A stretch of 64,000 nt of DNA, taken from Prevotella melaninogenica (GTDB lineage Bacteria; Bacteroidota; Bacteroidia; Bacteroidales; Bacteroidaceae). Location: the NCBI RefSeq assembly GCF_013267595.1, contig NZ_CP054010.1:1240001-1304000 (forward strand), given 5' to 3'. Numbering within the stretch: position 1 is the stretch's first letter; each line of letters opens with the position of its first letter. A program made the position numbers and the translations under genes. This document shows, one piece after another, positions 1-9,608 of the stretch. The notes beneath the pieces are model-generated. The model searched no databases, was not told the DNA's origin, and saw only the letters and a program-made list of their open reading frames with translations.

Positions 1-758
1 ATGCGAATAACATTACAGATACAAGCATCGTTACCAGCACACGCACCCATCCACAAAATATCATGGTTTCCCCATGTGATATCCCAGTTGTGATAGTTCT
101 TTAAGGTGTCCATAACGATGTGAGCACCCGGTCCACGATCGTACACATCACCTAAGATATGCAGCTGGTCGATGACTAATCGTTGGATAACCTCACAGAT
201 AGCAATGATGAAGTCATCAGCTCGTCCAGTAGAGATAATCGTCTTGATGATAGCACTCACATAGTCGGTCTTGTCTTTGTCGTCTGCATGTTCGTGCAGT
301 AACTCTTGGATGATATAAGAGAAATCATCAGGCAAAGACTTCCGAACCTTTGAGCGTGTATATTTGCTGGATACATCACGACAAACCTCTATCAAGCGGT
401 GTATGGTGATATGATACCAGTCTTTGATATCCTTTTCCTCTTTCTTAACGAGTTCAAGTTTCTGTTCTGGATAATAAATCAGAGTACAAAGTTCTTGCTT
501 TTCTATGTTTCTTAGTCTTTCACCAAAGAGCTCATTAACCTTTCTCTTAATGTTACCAGAGGCATTTTTAAGCACGTGTTGGAACGCTTGATACTCGCCA
601 TGAATGTCGGCAAGGAAGTGTTCTGTACCCTTTGGGAGGTGTGCGATAGCCTCAAGGTTTATAATCTCAGTTGCAGCGTCAGCAATATTTGGGAACGATG
701 TTGCTAATAGTTGTAAATAGCGTTCATCTTTTTTTAAATCGTATTTCTTCTGTGTCAT
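1..758 (-). CDS. fbp: Class III fructose-1,6-bisphosphatase, N-terminal part (gene runs off the left edge)
   Basis: About 252 N-terminal codons are visible, read leftward from the ATG at 756-758; the stop lies outside the window. Class III enzymes (the Firmicutes/Bacteroidota type, usually about 650 residues) hydrolyse fructose-1,6-bisphosphate to fructose-6-phosphate in cytoplasmic gluconeogenesis. Metallophosphoesterase motifs are visible: ADIHGEY near residue 50, GDVYDRG near 203 and WGNHD near 229, which bind the metal pair. The start follows the stop of the upstream glycosyltransferase by 3 bp, so it is the last visible gene of a lysA-glycosyltransferase-glycosyltransferase-fbp run. Identification is firm; only the C-terminal two thirds are missing because of the window edge. 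Confidence 0.93.
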   Translation of the reverse strand, partial: MTQKKYDLKKDERYLQLLATSFPNIADAATEIINLEAIAHLPKGTEHFLADIHGEYQAFQHVLKNASGNIKRKVNELFGERLRNIEKQELCTLIYYPEQKLELVKKEEKDIKDWYHITIHRLIEVCRDVSSKYTRSKVRKSLPDDFSYIIQELLHEHADDKDKTDYVSAIIKTIISTGRADDFIIAICEVIQRLVIDQLHILGDVYDRGPGAHIVMDTLKNYHNWDITWGNHDILWMGACAGNDACICNVIR

Positions 759-761
759 GTG

Positions 762-1919
762 TTAATGTCTTTGTACGAAATTATTTTTTTTGATGCCCTT
801 TGTTTTCCTATCATCTCGTGGTGGGATAGGCATGAATCCCTCTTTAAGTAGCACTTTCTCAGCAAGGAGCTGTATCATACGACGTGAATAACGGTAGAGG
901 CGGAGGTGGCGGAGCACGTCTGCAAGTCGATCTTCGTCGTAATCATTATACTTTATAACGGTGTATAAATCAGCCAACAGGCGTAAGGAAAGTTTCTTCT
1001 TTCGCTCTATCTGTCGAGTGTTTGCAATGATGGTTGCTATCTTCTTGATGATAGCATCTTCCTCATTGGAGTAGTCACTGAGTCGCTGTCGCGTCATAGG
1101 CTGGTTTCCTATCAGCTTATCTGTGTCAACCGAGGTTGTTTCCTTTGGTGACAAGAGTGGGAATCGCTGTATGGCAGCAGTGTCAATCGTGGGTGCATTG
1201 AGTTGTAGACGGCTGATACTGTTGTCTACAATCTCTCTTATTCCCTCGTCATCAGTATAGAGGAAGATTCTTCGCCATTGTTCTGGATTCAGACTTCGTA
1301 GGTTAAGAAGTTGGTCGCTGGGCAAGAGGTTGTGGGTTGTCTCTTGTGCCAAACCAACGTGAAGCAGACTTGGAACAGCGTCTTTCTCCATTGCTGTCAT
1401 GGCGAATTGATAGCGTGTGTCAAGTACTTTACGATAGAAAGAAATCGTTTGCTGCGCCATGTCGTCATCGCTCAGCGAACTATTAAGAACGCTGTCTTGT
1501 ACGATATCAATGCGTTTGGTCCATCCTAACTTTAGAATGTCTTGCCTTTCTTGCTCATTACTCACAAGGAGCGCATCCACTCCTCTCACCATCTTCGCTT
1601 GATAGAGCAGTGTCTTCACCTTCTTAGTAGACTTCTGCTCTGTCGTTCTTGCTCTCTCATTGAGTTCCCAATGCGGTGAGAACACTACTGCACACTGCTT
1701 CTTAGCAGCCCAATTAGCATGTGTGGCAGCTTGATATTCCCAACAGGCATGAATATGAACGATGTCAGGTTGGAAGTCAGCAAGGAGCTTTTTGAAATCT
1801 CCTTGTTGTGTAACCGTCTTGACATCAGCATATTCTTTCTGTGCTGTGGTGAGTCGTAGAAGGTAATCAGAAAGCAGATTGCCTGCCTTTATACTGTCTA
1901 TGTAATGGATGATGCGCAT
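762..1919 (-). CDS. Glycosyltransferase, GT4-like fold
   Basis: A 385-residue cytoplasmic protein without signal peptide. The N-terminus (MRIIHYID, then a PDIVHIHACW stretch near residue 55) has the pattern of the N-terminal Rossmann domain of GT-B glycosyltransferases of the GT4 type, which move a sugar from a nucleotide donor to a glycan. The second half is unusual: I cannot see the E-x7-E donor-site motif, and residues of about 280-385 form a charged, helix-rich tail ending in basic residues. It starts one base after the stop of the GT2 gene and ends 3 bp before fbp, so it is co-transcribed with both. The pairing suggests that the two act on the same surface glycan. The substrate cannot be told from sequence. 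Confidence 0.72.
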   Translation of the reverse strand: MRIIHYIDSIKAGNLLSDYLLRLTTAQKEYADVKTVTQQGDFKKLLADFQPDIVHIHACWEYQAATHANWAAKKQCAVVFSPHWELNERARTTEQKSTKKVKTLLYQAKMVRGVDALLVSNEQERQDILKLGWTKRIDIVQDSVLNSSLSDDDMAQQTISFYRKVLDTRYQFAMTAMEKDAVPSLLHVGLAQETTHNLLPSDQLLNLRSLNPEQWRRIFLYTDDEGIREIVDNSISRLQLNAPTIDTAAIQRFPLLSPKETTSVDTDKLIGNQPMTRQRLSDYSNEEDAIIKKIATIIANTRQIERKKKLSLRLLADLYTVIKYNDYDEDRLADVLRHLRLYRYSRRMIQLLAEKVLLKEGFMPIPPRDDRKTKGIKKNNFVQRH

Positions 1920-3158
1920 TTATAGTTTGTGAGATATGAAGTCATACTTGTCTGCACGATGGTATTTCAACTTATAACCAAGGTGCTTCCATGCGATAGC
2001 AATCTCGTATGGGATAATCTTCCATGCTGGAATCTCTATATCGAAACGTCTCAGTGCTTTCTTTCCAATAACTAAGCGTAGAATGATAGAGATGATTAGG
2101 GATAATCCTGCAGCAACAGAAATGGTCCACATACCCAATAGGAGAGAGACTGCAAGTGCAATACACTGCAAGAAGTAATTACCATGTAGTGCCGTTTGGT
2201 CGACATACGGGAGGAAACGATGCTGTGATGTACGTTTCAAGTGTTGGCGATTCTCCATATAGAAAAGGTGTGTGCCGAGCCAAACCTTCTCTGTTGGTGC
2301 CTCTTCTATGAGTGTTCCCTCAAACGAATTTTCAAACACAAGGTTGTTACCACTTGCATATTTGTTTACCATGAAGTCGTATTCTCCACGTATATATTTG
2401 AGGTTTCCGCGGAATCCTTCCTCACTTAAGAAACGACTTTTGCGGAAAGCTAAAGCATTAAACGGACACGCATAGGACTTATTATGCTGATATTCACGCA
2501 TAAAATAGCGTGCCAAATAATGTCTTTCGAAGTGTCGATAAGCAGGCGTTTCGTCCTCATAACGAGTGTAGCCTACCACGAGTTCCTTGTCTTCTTGGCA
2601 GTTTCTGGCAATAGCTTGCAGCCAGTTATCACCCCTTGGATAGCAACAGATGTCTGCCATTATCACCCAATCATACTTTGCTGCCTTCACTCCAAGCGTA
2701 ATGGCAAGCTTCTTCTTGCTCATATAACGTGATGATTCAGGGATGAAGGTGGTGTATAGATGTGAGTTAGATGCAAAGCGTTTCAATACATCACTCGTCT
2801 CATGATCATTCTGTGGTGCCACAACAATCACCTGAAAGTCTGCTGGATAGTCCTGATTCAGATAGAGTGGGAGATTCTTTGCAAGCTCCTGTGCATTGTC
2901 ATGGGGCGTGAAGATAATCGAGATAGGAGGTAAAGTTGGGAGTTGCTCTTCAGTGATAGCTGGCTCCGTTATTGCTTCCTTCTCCTCCTCTACACTCTCT
3001 TCTTCCTTACTTATTTCTTCACTTTCGGCTGTGGAAGTTGGCAGACCATACTCTGCAATGCTTACTTTTCGGAAGAAAGGATTGAGAAAAGAAGTCAGCA
3101 ATGCTACTAAAAGCAACACTACTGAGATGATGATGGTCGTATTATCAAAAGTGAACAT
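1920..3158 (-). CDS. Membrane-anchored family 2 glycosyltransferase
   Basis: A 412-residue protein. An N-terminal membrane segment (about residues 8-28) is followed by a glutamate-rich linker (about 45-70), a GT2 domain (about 75-290) and hydrophobic segments near 335-375, so the catalytic domain is cytoplasmic and tethered. The GT2 start IIFTPHDNAQELAKNL matches the usual xVIVPxRNE-type opening. The acidic metal-site region reads VIMADICCYP, where most GT2 enzymes have DAD or DxD; here the second aspartate is replaced, which may mean altered metal use or loss of activity. It directly abuts the next glycosyltransferase (stop and start adjoining). Likely role: surface polysaccharide or lipid-linked glycan synthesis. 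Confidence 0.78.
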   Translation of the reverse strand: MFTFDNTTIIISVVLLLVALLTSFLNPFFRKVSIAEYGLPTSTAESEEISKEEESVEEEKEAITEPAITEEQLPTLPPISIIFTPHDNAQELAKNLPLYLNQDYPADFQVIVVAPQNDHETSDVLKRFASNSHLYTTFIPESSRYMSKKKLAITLGVKAAKYDWVIMADICCYPRGDNWLQAIARNCQEDKELVVGYTRYEDETPAYRHFERHYLARYFMREYQHNKSYACPFNALAFRKSRFLSEEGFRGNLKYIRGEYDFMVNKYASGNNLVFENSFEGTLIEEAPTEKVWLGTHLFYMENRQHLKRTSQHRFLPYVDQTALHGNYFLQCIALAVSLLLGMWTISVAAGLSLIISIILRLVIGKKALRRFDIEIPAWKIIPYEIAIAWKHLGYKLKYHRADKYDFISHKL

Positions 3159-3177
3159 TTATTCGTTTCGTTATGGA

Positions 3178-4335
3178 TTATAGTTCGTCTGAGGTATAGC
3201 CTACAGGCAGTTTCCTACAGTTATATTGCGAAGCCATGATTTCTCCGTATGCTCCAGCAGAACGCATCGCAATCAAGTCGCCTCGATGAACGGTGTTAAG
3301 TTCGATTCCTTTTGCAAAGACATCACTCGATTCGCAAATCGGTCCTACCACATCATAAGCGTGTAAAGCGCCATCGCTTGATAGATTTTCTATCTTATGG
3401 CTTGCCTGATAGAGAGCAGGACGAATCAAGTCGGTCATTCCTGCATCGACAATCGCAAACTGTTTTGCTGTTCCTTGCTTCACATAAAGGGTACGAGTGA
3501 TGAGACTTCCCATCTGTCCTACTACTGCACGACCCAATTCAAAGTGGAGTTTCTGTCCTTCTCTTAGTTTCAGATAGCGTGCGAAGGTATAGAAATAAGA
3601 CTTGAAATCAGGGATTGGATGGTTGTCAGGATTGTCGTAATCGATACCCAATCCACCACCAACATTGATATTCTTAATCTTTATATTCTCCTGCTCTAAA
3701 CCGTCTTGTATTTCGTTGATACGGCTGCAGAGATGACGGAAATCAGTCATTTCGAGCAGCTGTGAACCGATGTGGAAGTGCAAACCGATAAAGTGAATGT
3801 TCGGCATCCTGCTTGCTTCAAGGATGGTAGGTAGCATGTCTTGCATGGCAATACCAAACTTATTCTCAGCTAATCCGGTGGTAATCTTCTCGTGTGTCTG
3901 TGCTCCCACGTCTGGGTTGATACGGAAACATACGTTTGCCGTCTTACCCTTTTTCGCTGCCAACTCATTGATAACCTCTAACTCAGCCACACTCTCTACG
4001 TTGAAGCAGAAGATGTCATGGTCTAATCCGAGGTTGATTTCCCAGTCTGACTTACCCACACCTGCATAGACAATCTTGTCTGCTGGGAAGCCACAGTCTA
4101 AGCAACGCTGTATCTCACCACCACTCACACAGTCAGCTCCCATACCTGTCTGCTGTATAACCTTCAGCACCTTAGCGTTCGCATTGGCTTTAATAGCATA
4201 GTGGACGATGAAGTTTTCATACTTTTTCAACTCTTTATTAATCGCCTGTAGTGTCTCTCTCAAGAGGTCACAGTCATAATAATAAAACGGAGTTTCAATC
4301 TTCTTGAACTTATCTATAGGGAATTTCTGTACCAT
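3178..4335 (-). CDS. lysA: Diaminopimelate decarboxylase
   Basis: A 385-residue enzyme that decarboxylates meso-diaminopimelate to L-lysine, the last step of lysine synthesis. The PLP-binding lysine is K49 in HYAIKANAN; GGGLGIDY (phosphate-binding glycine loop), HFELGR and the C-terminal CESSDVFAKG motif (substrate-binding Cys/Glu from the partner subunit) are all present. This is full family length. It lies downstream of lysC in the same direction with about 145 bp between, so aspartate-pathway genes are grouped here. The following GT2 gene begins 19 bp after its stop and is probably in the same transcript. Confidence 0.96.
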   Translation of the reverse strand: MVQKFPIDKFKKIETPFYYYDCDLLRETLQAINKELKKYENFIVHYAIKANANAKVLKVIQQTGMGADCVSGGEIQRCLDCGFPADKIVYAGVGKSDWEINLGLDHDIFCFNVESVAELEVINELAAKKGKTANVCFRINPDVGAQTHEKITTGLAENKFGIAMQDMLPTILEASRMPNIHFIGLHFHIGSQLLEMTDFRHLCSRINEIQDGLEQENIKIKNINVGGGLGIDYDNPDNHPIPDFKSYFYTFARYLKLREGQKLHFELGRAVVGQMGSLITRTLYVKQGTAKQFAIVDAGMTDLIRPALYQASHKIENLSSDGALHAYDVVGPICESSDVFAKGIELNTVHRGDLIAMRSAGAYGEIMASQYNCRKLPVGYTSDEL

Positions 4336-4480
4336 GTGTTTTGTCTCCTGAAGTGGTGTTTATCTGAGTTGTAGAGGAAATCTACGTCCTCGCATGTCCA
4401 ATTGTCTGCTCCCAGTGATGACCAGGCGAGGGCGTTTGTGCATACGATAAATACTTATTGTTAATTTATCAGTTCTTTCT

Positions 4481-5800
4481 TTAGTTAAAGAGAACGGTTG
4501 ACAATGACTGTAAGGCACGCTTCTTATCCCCCTCGCGAATCAAGAAAGAAATGTTAAAGTTGCTTCCGCCATAGCTAATCATACGTACAGGGATGTCCTT
4601 CATAGCGTCAGTTGCCAATGTCTCAAAGCCAACATTACTCCAATCAAGGTCGCCAACAACGCAGACAATACACATCTCTGTGTCAACGGTTACGGTGCCA
4701 TACTTCTTCAACTCATCAACAATCTCAGCCAAATGGCTATTGTTCTCGATGGTCATTGACACACCCACCTCACTGGTAGTAATCATGTCGATAGAAGTCT
4801 GATAGCTCTCGAAGATTTCAAATACCTTACGTAAGAAGCCGGATGCACCTAACATACGACTTGACTTAATCTTGATAGCAGTGATATTGTCTTTAGCTGC
4901 AACAGCCTTAATCTTTCTTCTTACCAATGTGTTATCGATGATAGTACCCTCTGCATCTGGGTCCATCGTGTTCTTTAGACGAACAGGAATACCGGCATAC
5001 TTAGCTGGTTGAACGCAAGTAGGGTGGAGAATCTTAGCACCGAAGTAAGCCAACTCCGATGCTTCTTCGAAGTTCAGCTGGCGTACAGCCTCTGTCTTCT
5101 CAACGACACGTGGGTCATTGTTGTGCATTCCGTCGATATCAGTCCATATCTGAATCTCCTCTGCGTTGATAGCTGCACCCACAAGTGAAGCGGTATAGTC
5201 AGAACCACCACGCTGCAAGTTGTCTACCTCACCATAGGCATTACGGCAGATGAAGCCCTGTGTGATATAGATTTGATAGCCCTGATTCTCATCCATAATC
5301 GCTGTCAGATGCTCTTTGATATACTGTCCGTCAGGCTCTGCATTCTTGTCGGTGCGCATGAAGTCGAGTGCAGAAAGTAATGTTGCTTTGATTCCCTGCT
5401 CCTGCAGATAGTTTACAACCATGTTGGTTGAGAGTACCTCACCCTGTGCAACGATACTCTTTTCCTCAAACGAAGTGAACAAATCCTTTGTGAAGGTGCG
5501 CAGGTAGTTGAACTCTTCTGTCAAGAACTGGCGTGTCTTCTGCTTGTATTCCTCTGTAGAGTAAAGTTCCTCAACGTGCCCAAGATATTTCTGTTCGAGG
5601 TTGTTGATAAGTTCGTTTGCTCCCTCTGGATTCTTGCGATAGAGGTAATCAGATATTTCTATCAGTGTGTTTGTCGTTCCACTCATTGCGGAGAGCACGA
5701 TAAATGTAGGTTCTCCTGACTTTGTTATCAAGGACGCTACACCCTTCATACGTTCTGGTGAACCAACGGATGTACCTCCAAATTTCATTACTTTCATCAT
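4481..5800 (-). CDS. lysC: Aspartate kinase (monofunctional, with ACT domains)
   Basis: About 439 residues; phosphorylates aspartate, the entry step to lysine, threonine and methionine. The kinase signature KFGGTSVG sits at residues 5-13 when the ATG at 5798-5800 is used. I prefer this start to one 23 codons upstream because the longer form would run into the end of ftsE and homologs begin just before MKVMKFGG. RGGSDYTASL (substrate site) is present, and two C-terminal ACT domains (about residues 300-439) suggest feedback control by an end-product amino acid. There is no homoserine dehydrogenase domain. ftsE lies 43 bp upstream and lysA downstream, all on the minus strand. Confidence 0.95.
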   Translation of the reverse strand: MMKVMKFGGTSVGSPERMKGVASLITKSGEPTFIVLSAMSGTTNTLIEISDYLYRKNPEGANELINNLEQKYLGHVEELYSTEEYKQKTRQFLTEEFNYLRTFTKDLFTSFEEKSIVAQGEVLSTNMVVNYLQEQGIKATLLSALDFMRTDKNAEPDGQYIKEHLTAIMDENQGYQIYITQGFICRNAYGEVDNLQRGGSDYTASLVGAAINAEEIQIWTDIDGMHNNDPRVVEKTEAVRQLNFEEASELAYFGAKILHPTCVQPAKYAGIPVRLKNTMDPDAEGTIIDNTLVRRKIKAVAAKDNITAIKIKSSRMLGASGFLRKVFEIFESYQTSIDMITTSEVGVSMTIENNSHLAEIVDELKKYGTVTVDTEMCIVCVVGDLDWSNVGFETLATDAMKDIPVRMISYGGSNFNISFLIREGDKKRALQSLSTVLFN

Positions 5801-5843
5801 CTTCAATCTTTCTAAATGTGGATTTATGCTGAGTTCTATGCGC

Positions 5844-6590
5844 TTAATCGTTTTGTTCTGGCTCGTCAATCGTCTCTACTGGAGCCGTCTCTTCTGCTAA
5901 TTCGCAAACTTCTTTCTTGTCGGTGAGTTGGTGAAGTTCGCCCTCATGACAGCGATAAACCTTACCAGGGAACTGGTCAATGAGGTTGATGTTATGGGTA
6001 GACATGATAACCGTTGTGCCTGCTTGGCATGAGTCTTTGAGAATGCTAACGATGTTCGCAGCCGTCTCTGGGTCAAGATTACCCGTAGGCTCATCGGCAA
6101 TAATAATCTTAGGAGTGTTCAGCAAGGCGCGTGCAATGGCAATACGCTGCTGTTCACCACCAGAGAGTTCACTTGGCATCTTATTCTTCTTGTCGGTCAT
6201 ACCTACCTGTGCCAACACTTCTTCAATACGTCGTTCAATCTTCTGTTTGCTGGTCCAACCTGTTGCCTGCAAGACAAATTTGAGGTTCTTTGCTACAGAG
6301 CGGTCATGCAAGAGTTGGAAATCTTGGAAGATAATACCCATCTGCTTGCGGAGTGCAGGGATACGACTACGCTTAATGTTAGGCATACTCTCGTCGAGAA
6401 CAACAGCTTTCTCAGTATCTTCACTGTCAATATCTAATTCGCCATAGATGGTTTTCAATAGCGAACTCTTGCCCGAACCAACACGGCCGATGAGATAGAT
6501 AAACTCTCCTGTTTCTGCCTGAAAGTCAACATCTTTCAGAATTAAGCGTTCATCTTGATATATGTTTACCTTCTTGTAGTCTATTAACAT
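5844..6590 (-). CDS. ftsE: Cell-division ABC ATPase FtsE
   Basis: A 248-residue ABC ATPase. FtsE pairs with FtsX at the divisome to control peptidoglycan hydrolases. Walker A is GRVGSGKSS, the signature is LSGGEQQR and Walker B is IIIADEP. Position and length match FtsE of Bacteroidota, including a glutamate/proline-rich C-terminal tail. The ATG at 6588-6590 (MLIDYKKVN) was chosen because the extra 25 upstream codons are not family-like and overlap the promoter region. No ftsX is adjacent, which is normal in this phylum. A related LolD-type or other ABC ATPase cannot be fully excluded from motifs alone. Confidence 0.85.
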   Translation of the reverse strand: MLIDYKKVNIYQDERLILKDVDFQAETGEFIYLIGRVGSGKSSLLKTIYGELDIDSEDTEKAVVLDESMPNIKRSRIPALRKQMGIIFQDFQLLHDRSVAKNLKFVLQATGWTSKQKIERRIEEVLAQVGMTDKKNKMPSELSGGEQQRIAIARALLNTPKIIIADEPTGNLDPETAANIVSILKDSCQAGTTVIMSTHNINLIDQFPGKVYRCHEGELHQLTDKKEVCELAEETAPVETIDEPEQND

Positions 6591-6662
6591 GATTGTCTCT
6601 GTATGATTTATTATTGTCAATTGATACTTCTGTCCATTGCCTCTTGGCAAGGATTTATTCTG

Positions 6663-6670
6663 CAAAGATA
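6663..6670 (-). promoter_or_regulatory. Candidate -7 box upstream of ftsE
   Basis: TATCTTTG on the minus strand, matching the Bacteroidota -7 consensus TAnnTTTG, about 73 bp upstream of the ftsE start. No convincing TTTG -33 element was found at the usual distance, so this is a moderate call. Confidence 0.45.
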
Positions 6671-6847
6671 CTAAAAAACACTGTAATAGATGCAGGAAAT
6701 AAGAGGTTTAACGCATTTACACTTTATTATGATTGTACAAGGACAACTTTCACAAACCAATATGGCTGTGAAAGCTGATAGAACCCCTACTGTTAGAGGC
6801 TCTAAATCGCTGAATACTTTCTCATCAGAGAATTTTAGGTAACGGCA

Positions 6848-7582
6848 TTACTTGCCTTTGGCTGGTCGACGAAATGCGGCTTTCAGCTGATTAGGGAAGT
6901 CAACCGACAGGGCTGAATCTTTGAAGTTAATGTAGATGTCTTCGTCGTTTTTTGTCTTGATATGCGTCACATTCGTATCGTCTGAATGTAAGTATAACAG
7001 CACATCCTTCCCTTCTTTTGTCTGGAAATGCCCCACATTATTCTCGCCAACTGACGTTCCGTTTGTTCTCATCTCTATGTCTGGCACCGTTGCGTTGTCG
7101 TCTACTTGTGTAATACTTGCTATCGGTATTTCCTTAGCGTATGACCCTTCAATAAACAACGTGTCATTTCGAATCGTCGTATTGTTATCGGTGGCTGTGA
7201 TTGGGAGGGTCCCTATGAGAAGAAGCACACCTAATATCACAATGATAGAGAGCATGAGTACGAGTATGCCCTTCCCCTTCTTCTCTATCTTGTACAGCTG
7301 TAACAGCATATAAACGATAGCTACTATTTCGGGGACGAGTATAACGACAAGTTGATAATCTTCCCAATGAAAGGCAAGGCAAGCGAAACCACCGACAAGG
7401 ATGAAGCTACCTGCCAATATTAGTGCTATCTTTATTCTCCTCAATCGTTTAAGTCCTTCCTCACTTTTAAGTTTCGCTTTCGGTATTCTTGACCCAAAAT
7501 TGATAGCAGAATCTGGTCCGATAGTGCTTCCGAGAACAATCAGCGGTAAGCTCATCAGTAGTGTTATAATGGTGTCTATCAT
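6848..7582 (-). CDS. Small membrane protein of unknown function
   Basis: 244 residues, not assigned to a family by me. Four hydrophobic segments (about residues 3-22, 49-69, 74-92 and 102-124) are followed by a soluble, beta-rich C-terminal half (about 125-244) that would sit on one face of the membrane. The N-terminal 63 codons occur again, about 96% identical at DNA level, as a fragment at 19.0-19.2 kb. Five of the seven differences are at third codon positions, so this is a gene under protein-level constraint with a diverged relative nearby, not an accidental frame. It is the last ordinary gene before the carotenoid island. Confidence 0.75.
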   Translation of the reverse strand: MIDTIITLLMSLPLIVLGSTIGPDSAINFGSRIPKAKLKSEEGLKRLRRIKIALILAGSFILVGGFACLAFHWEDYQLVVILVPEIVAIVYMLLQLYKIEKKGKGILVLMLSIIVILGVLLLIGTLPITATDNNTTIRNDTLFIEGSYAKEIPIASITQVDDNATVPDIEMRTNGTSVGENNVGHFQTKEGKDVLLYLHSDDTNVTHIKTKNDEDIYINFKDSALSVDFPNQLKAAFRRPAKGK

Positions 7583-7584
7583 AT
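7395..7584. repeat. Left copy of 190-bp direct repeat bounding the carotenoid island
   Basis: Covers the first 63 codons of the membrane-protein gene plus 2 bp upstream of its ATG. It matches 19009-19198 with seven mismatches and no gaps that I can find; sequence outside both ends differs completely. Same orientation at both sites. Confidence 0.9.
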
Positions 7585-8129
7585 TTTATTCTGGTTTAAA
7601 GTTATCTTTATATGATATTCTGCATTACTTACAGCATTCTATCTTACGATTTTACCTAAGTTATCGCAAATATACGATGTGTAATTTCTTATTAAACTTC
7701 TACACTCCTTTCGATATTCTTCATCTTCGCCCCCCTCACAAAAATGACAAGAACGCACCAACATAGGGCTTATATCGAACTCACGTTTCTTTACTTTGGT
7801 TGCCTGCTCGCTCAAAGAGAAATACAAGTTGTTGAGCAAAGCGAAAAAAAGAAGCCACGCAAATTGTCGGTTTGCCTGGCTTTTGCTATTATTCTGTATG
7901 CTAATTTCTGCACTTTCGTTATTCTATCTATCCTTTTATCGGAATAAATATCAAAAGCCCGATTTAGTTCGTCATCGAGCAAAGTGCTGTGAATATTTCT
8001 CTGTCAGTTCCAGTGCATAAGATAGTTGGGGTCCTTCCCTGATAAGAAATCATTGACCCGCATCGGCACAAGATAATCGGGAACTACCTCTGGGGTTAGG
8101 TTTGCCTTCGAGCTATGATGAGTATCGGT
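7583..8129. other. Gene-poor left flank of the island with a possible gene remnant
   Basis: No intact gene seen. Directly after the crtI stop codon, the same minus-strand frame stays open for about 41 more codons (8004-8129) and reads like real protein (for example VVPDYLVPMRVNDFLSG and KDPNYLMHWN). This suggests the tail of a lost gene fused behind crtI, or a crtI neighbour removed by deletion. The rest (7585-8003) is AT-rich with short unsupported frames. It marks the left edge of the island next to the 190-bp repeat. Confidence 0.4.
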
Positions 8130-9608
8130 TTAGGCCTTGAACGACTTCAGAATGCGCTCTACGGCTAGCTCTGCACTGATAATCGCCATAGGAAGCCCTG
8201 CGCCTGGGATAGTAGAAGCTCCAACGTAGAAGAGATTTTCGAATTCTTCGTCGAAGTTTGCTGGTCTGAATCCTCCAATCTGCATCATCTTATGTGATAG
8301 CCCCAGTCCACTACCCTTGTAGAGGTTAAACTGTGCCTCCCACTCCTGTGGTGTATATATGGTTCGGGAGAGTATCTTGGAGCGTATATCTACCCCAATA
8401 CGCTCAGAGAAGTCGGCTAGGATACTATCGACAATCTCGTCCCTATCACTCCAGTCGGTTTTGTACTGTCGGTTTGGGACGGGGCATACGAAGAATAGAC
8501 TCTCGCATCCCTCGGGGGCACAATTGGGGTTACATTTAGAGAGGGCATTGACGTAGTAGTATGGCTTCTGTAGCATGTCGGGACTCTTGAGCACATTGAG
8601 GGCATACTCCTCGTAGTTTGTGCCTAGGTAGTAGTTGTGCAGGTTCAGCTGAGGGAGCTTCTCGCCGACCCCGATGTAGCAGGTGAGGTAACCCATAGTC
8701 CACTCCATGCGGTCGAGATGCTCCTCATCGTACTTCTTCCTTCGTAGGACGCGTCCTCTAAATAGTGCTGCATCGGTATTTGAGAGGAAGGTCTCCCCTG
8801 CATATTTCCGTCCTTGCTGGTCAATTACTGCCGAGACTTTTTGTCCCTCTCGTACTACATCTACGATCTCGGCATTGTAGTGAAATTTTGCTCCGCATCG
8901 CACAAGCTCCTCCACTATACTCTCGACGATGGTGTACATACCTCCTGCTACATTGTAGTAACCATCGTGTTGGAACTCTGTGTACGAGAGCAGGCTATAC
9001 ACAGCCATCGTATCGAAGGGTGTGCGGCCGAGGAAGAAGGCCACCAGAGAGATAATCTGTCGCACTTCGGAGGAAGAGAAGTAACCATGCACATGCTCCC
9101 AAAAGCTTTTGAAGAGGACGGGTAGATGCCTAGGATTGACCCGAATAAGCGCAGATAGATAGTCGAAGATATTGTCGAAATTGTTTCTAATCACAATGTC
9201 GAAGGTATCCTCGAAGAGTCTTTTGGACTTTGTCAGATACACCCTCATCTTGTGTTCAAAGTCAGGCTCTAAGTCCTGAAATTGCTCGGCGAGAAGCCCG
9301 AGATCCTTATACAGGTGGTAAGTCTTGGTGCTACCTTTGAAGTTTACGGAGTAGAGGGGATCGAGGGGAACGAATTCGAATGGTAGCTCGATGCCACAGC
9401 GTTGCATAAATTCCTCGAAGACATAGGACATACTGAAAAAGCTGGGCCCAGTATCGAAGGTAAAGCCATCTTTTTTGATCTGATTGAGCCTTCCTCCTGG
9501 TCGAGCATTTTTTTCGATAAACTCGACTTCATACCCCTTCTTGATGAGGAGTAGTCCACTGGCTAGGCCTCCGAGGCCTGTACCGATGATCGTAACTTTC
9601 TTTTTCAT
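8130..9608 (-). CDS. crtI: Phytoene desaturase / carotene desaturase of the CrtI family
   Basis: About 492 residues. CrtI-type FAD enzymes desaturate phytoene (or diapophytoene) stepwise to lycopene-like chromophores. The N-terminal FAD-binding motif IIGTGLGGLASGL and the C-terminal family motif GASTIPGAGLPMAI are both present. I take the ATG at 9606-9608 because it overlaps the stop of the upstream TPR gene (ATGA coupling); a start 16 codons earlier would lie inside that gene. It is the last gene of the seven-gene carotenoid operon. Whether the product is C30 or C40 cannot be read from sequence. CrtI enzymes do not need oxygen as the electron acceptor, which fits an anaerobe. Confidence 0.9.
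   Translation of the reverse strand: MKKKVTIIGTGLGGLASGLLLIKKGYEVEFIEKNARPGGRLNQIKKDGFTFDTGPSFFSMSYVFEEFMQRCGIELPFEFVPLDPLYSVNFKGSTKTYHLYKDLGLLAEQFQDLEPDFEHKMRVYLTKSKRLFEDTFDIVIRNNFDNIFDYLSALIRVNPRHLPVLFKSFWEHVHGYFSSSEVRQIISLVAFFLGRTPFDTMAVYSLLSYTEFQHDGYYNVAGGMYTIVESIVEELVRCGAKFHYNAEIVDVVREGQKVSAVIDQQGRKYAGETFLSNTDAALFRGRVLRRKKYDEEHLDRMEWTMGYLTCYIGVGEKLPQLNLHNYYLGTNYEEYALNVLKSPDMLQKPYYYVNALSKCNPNCAPEGCESLFFVCPVPNRQYKTDWSDRDEIVDSILADFSERIGVDIRSKILSRTIYTPQEWEAQFNLYKGSGLGLSHKMMQIGGFRPANFDEEFENLFYVGASTIPGAGLPMAIISAELAVERILKSFKA

Noticed and set aside
5980..6447. 155-codon plus-strand frame antisense to ftsE
   Set aside because: Shadow of the ABC ATPase gene, with no independent coding signal.
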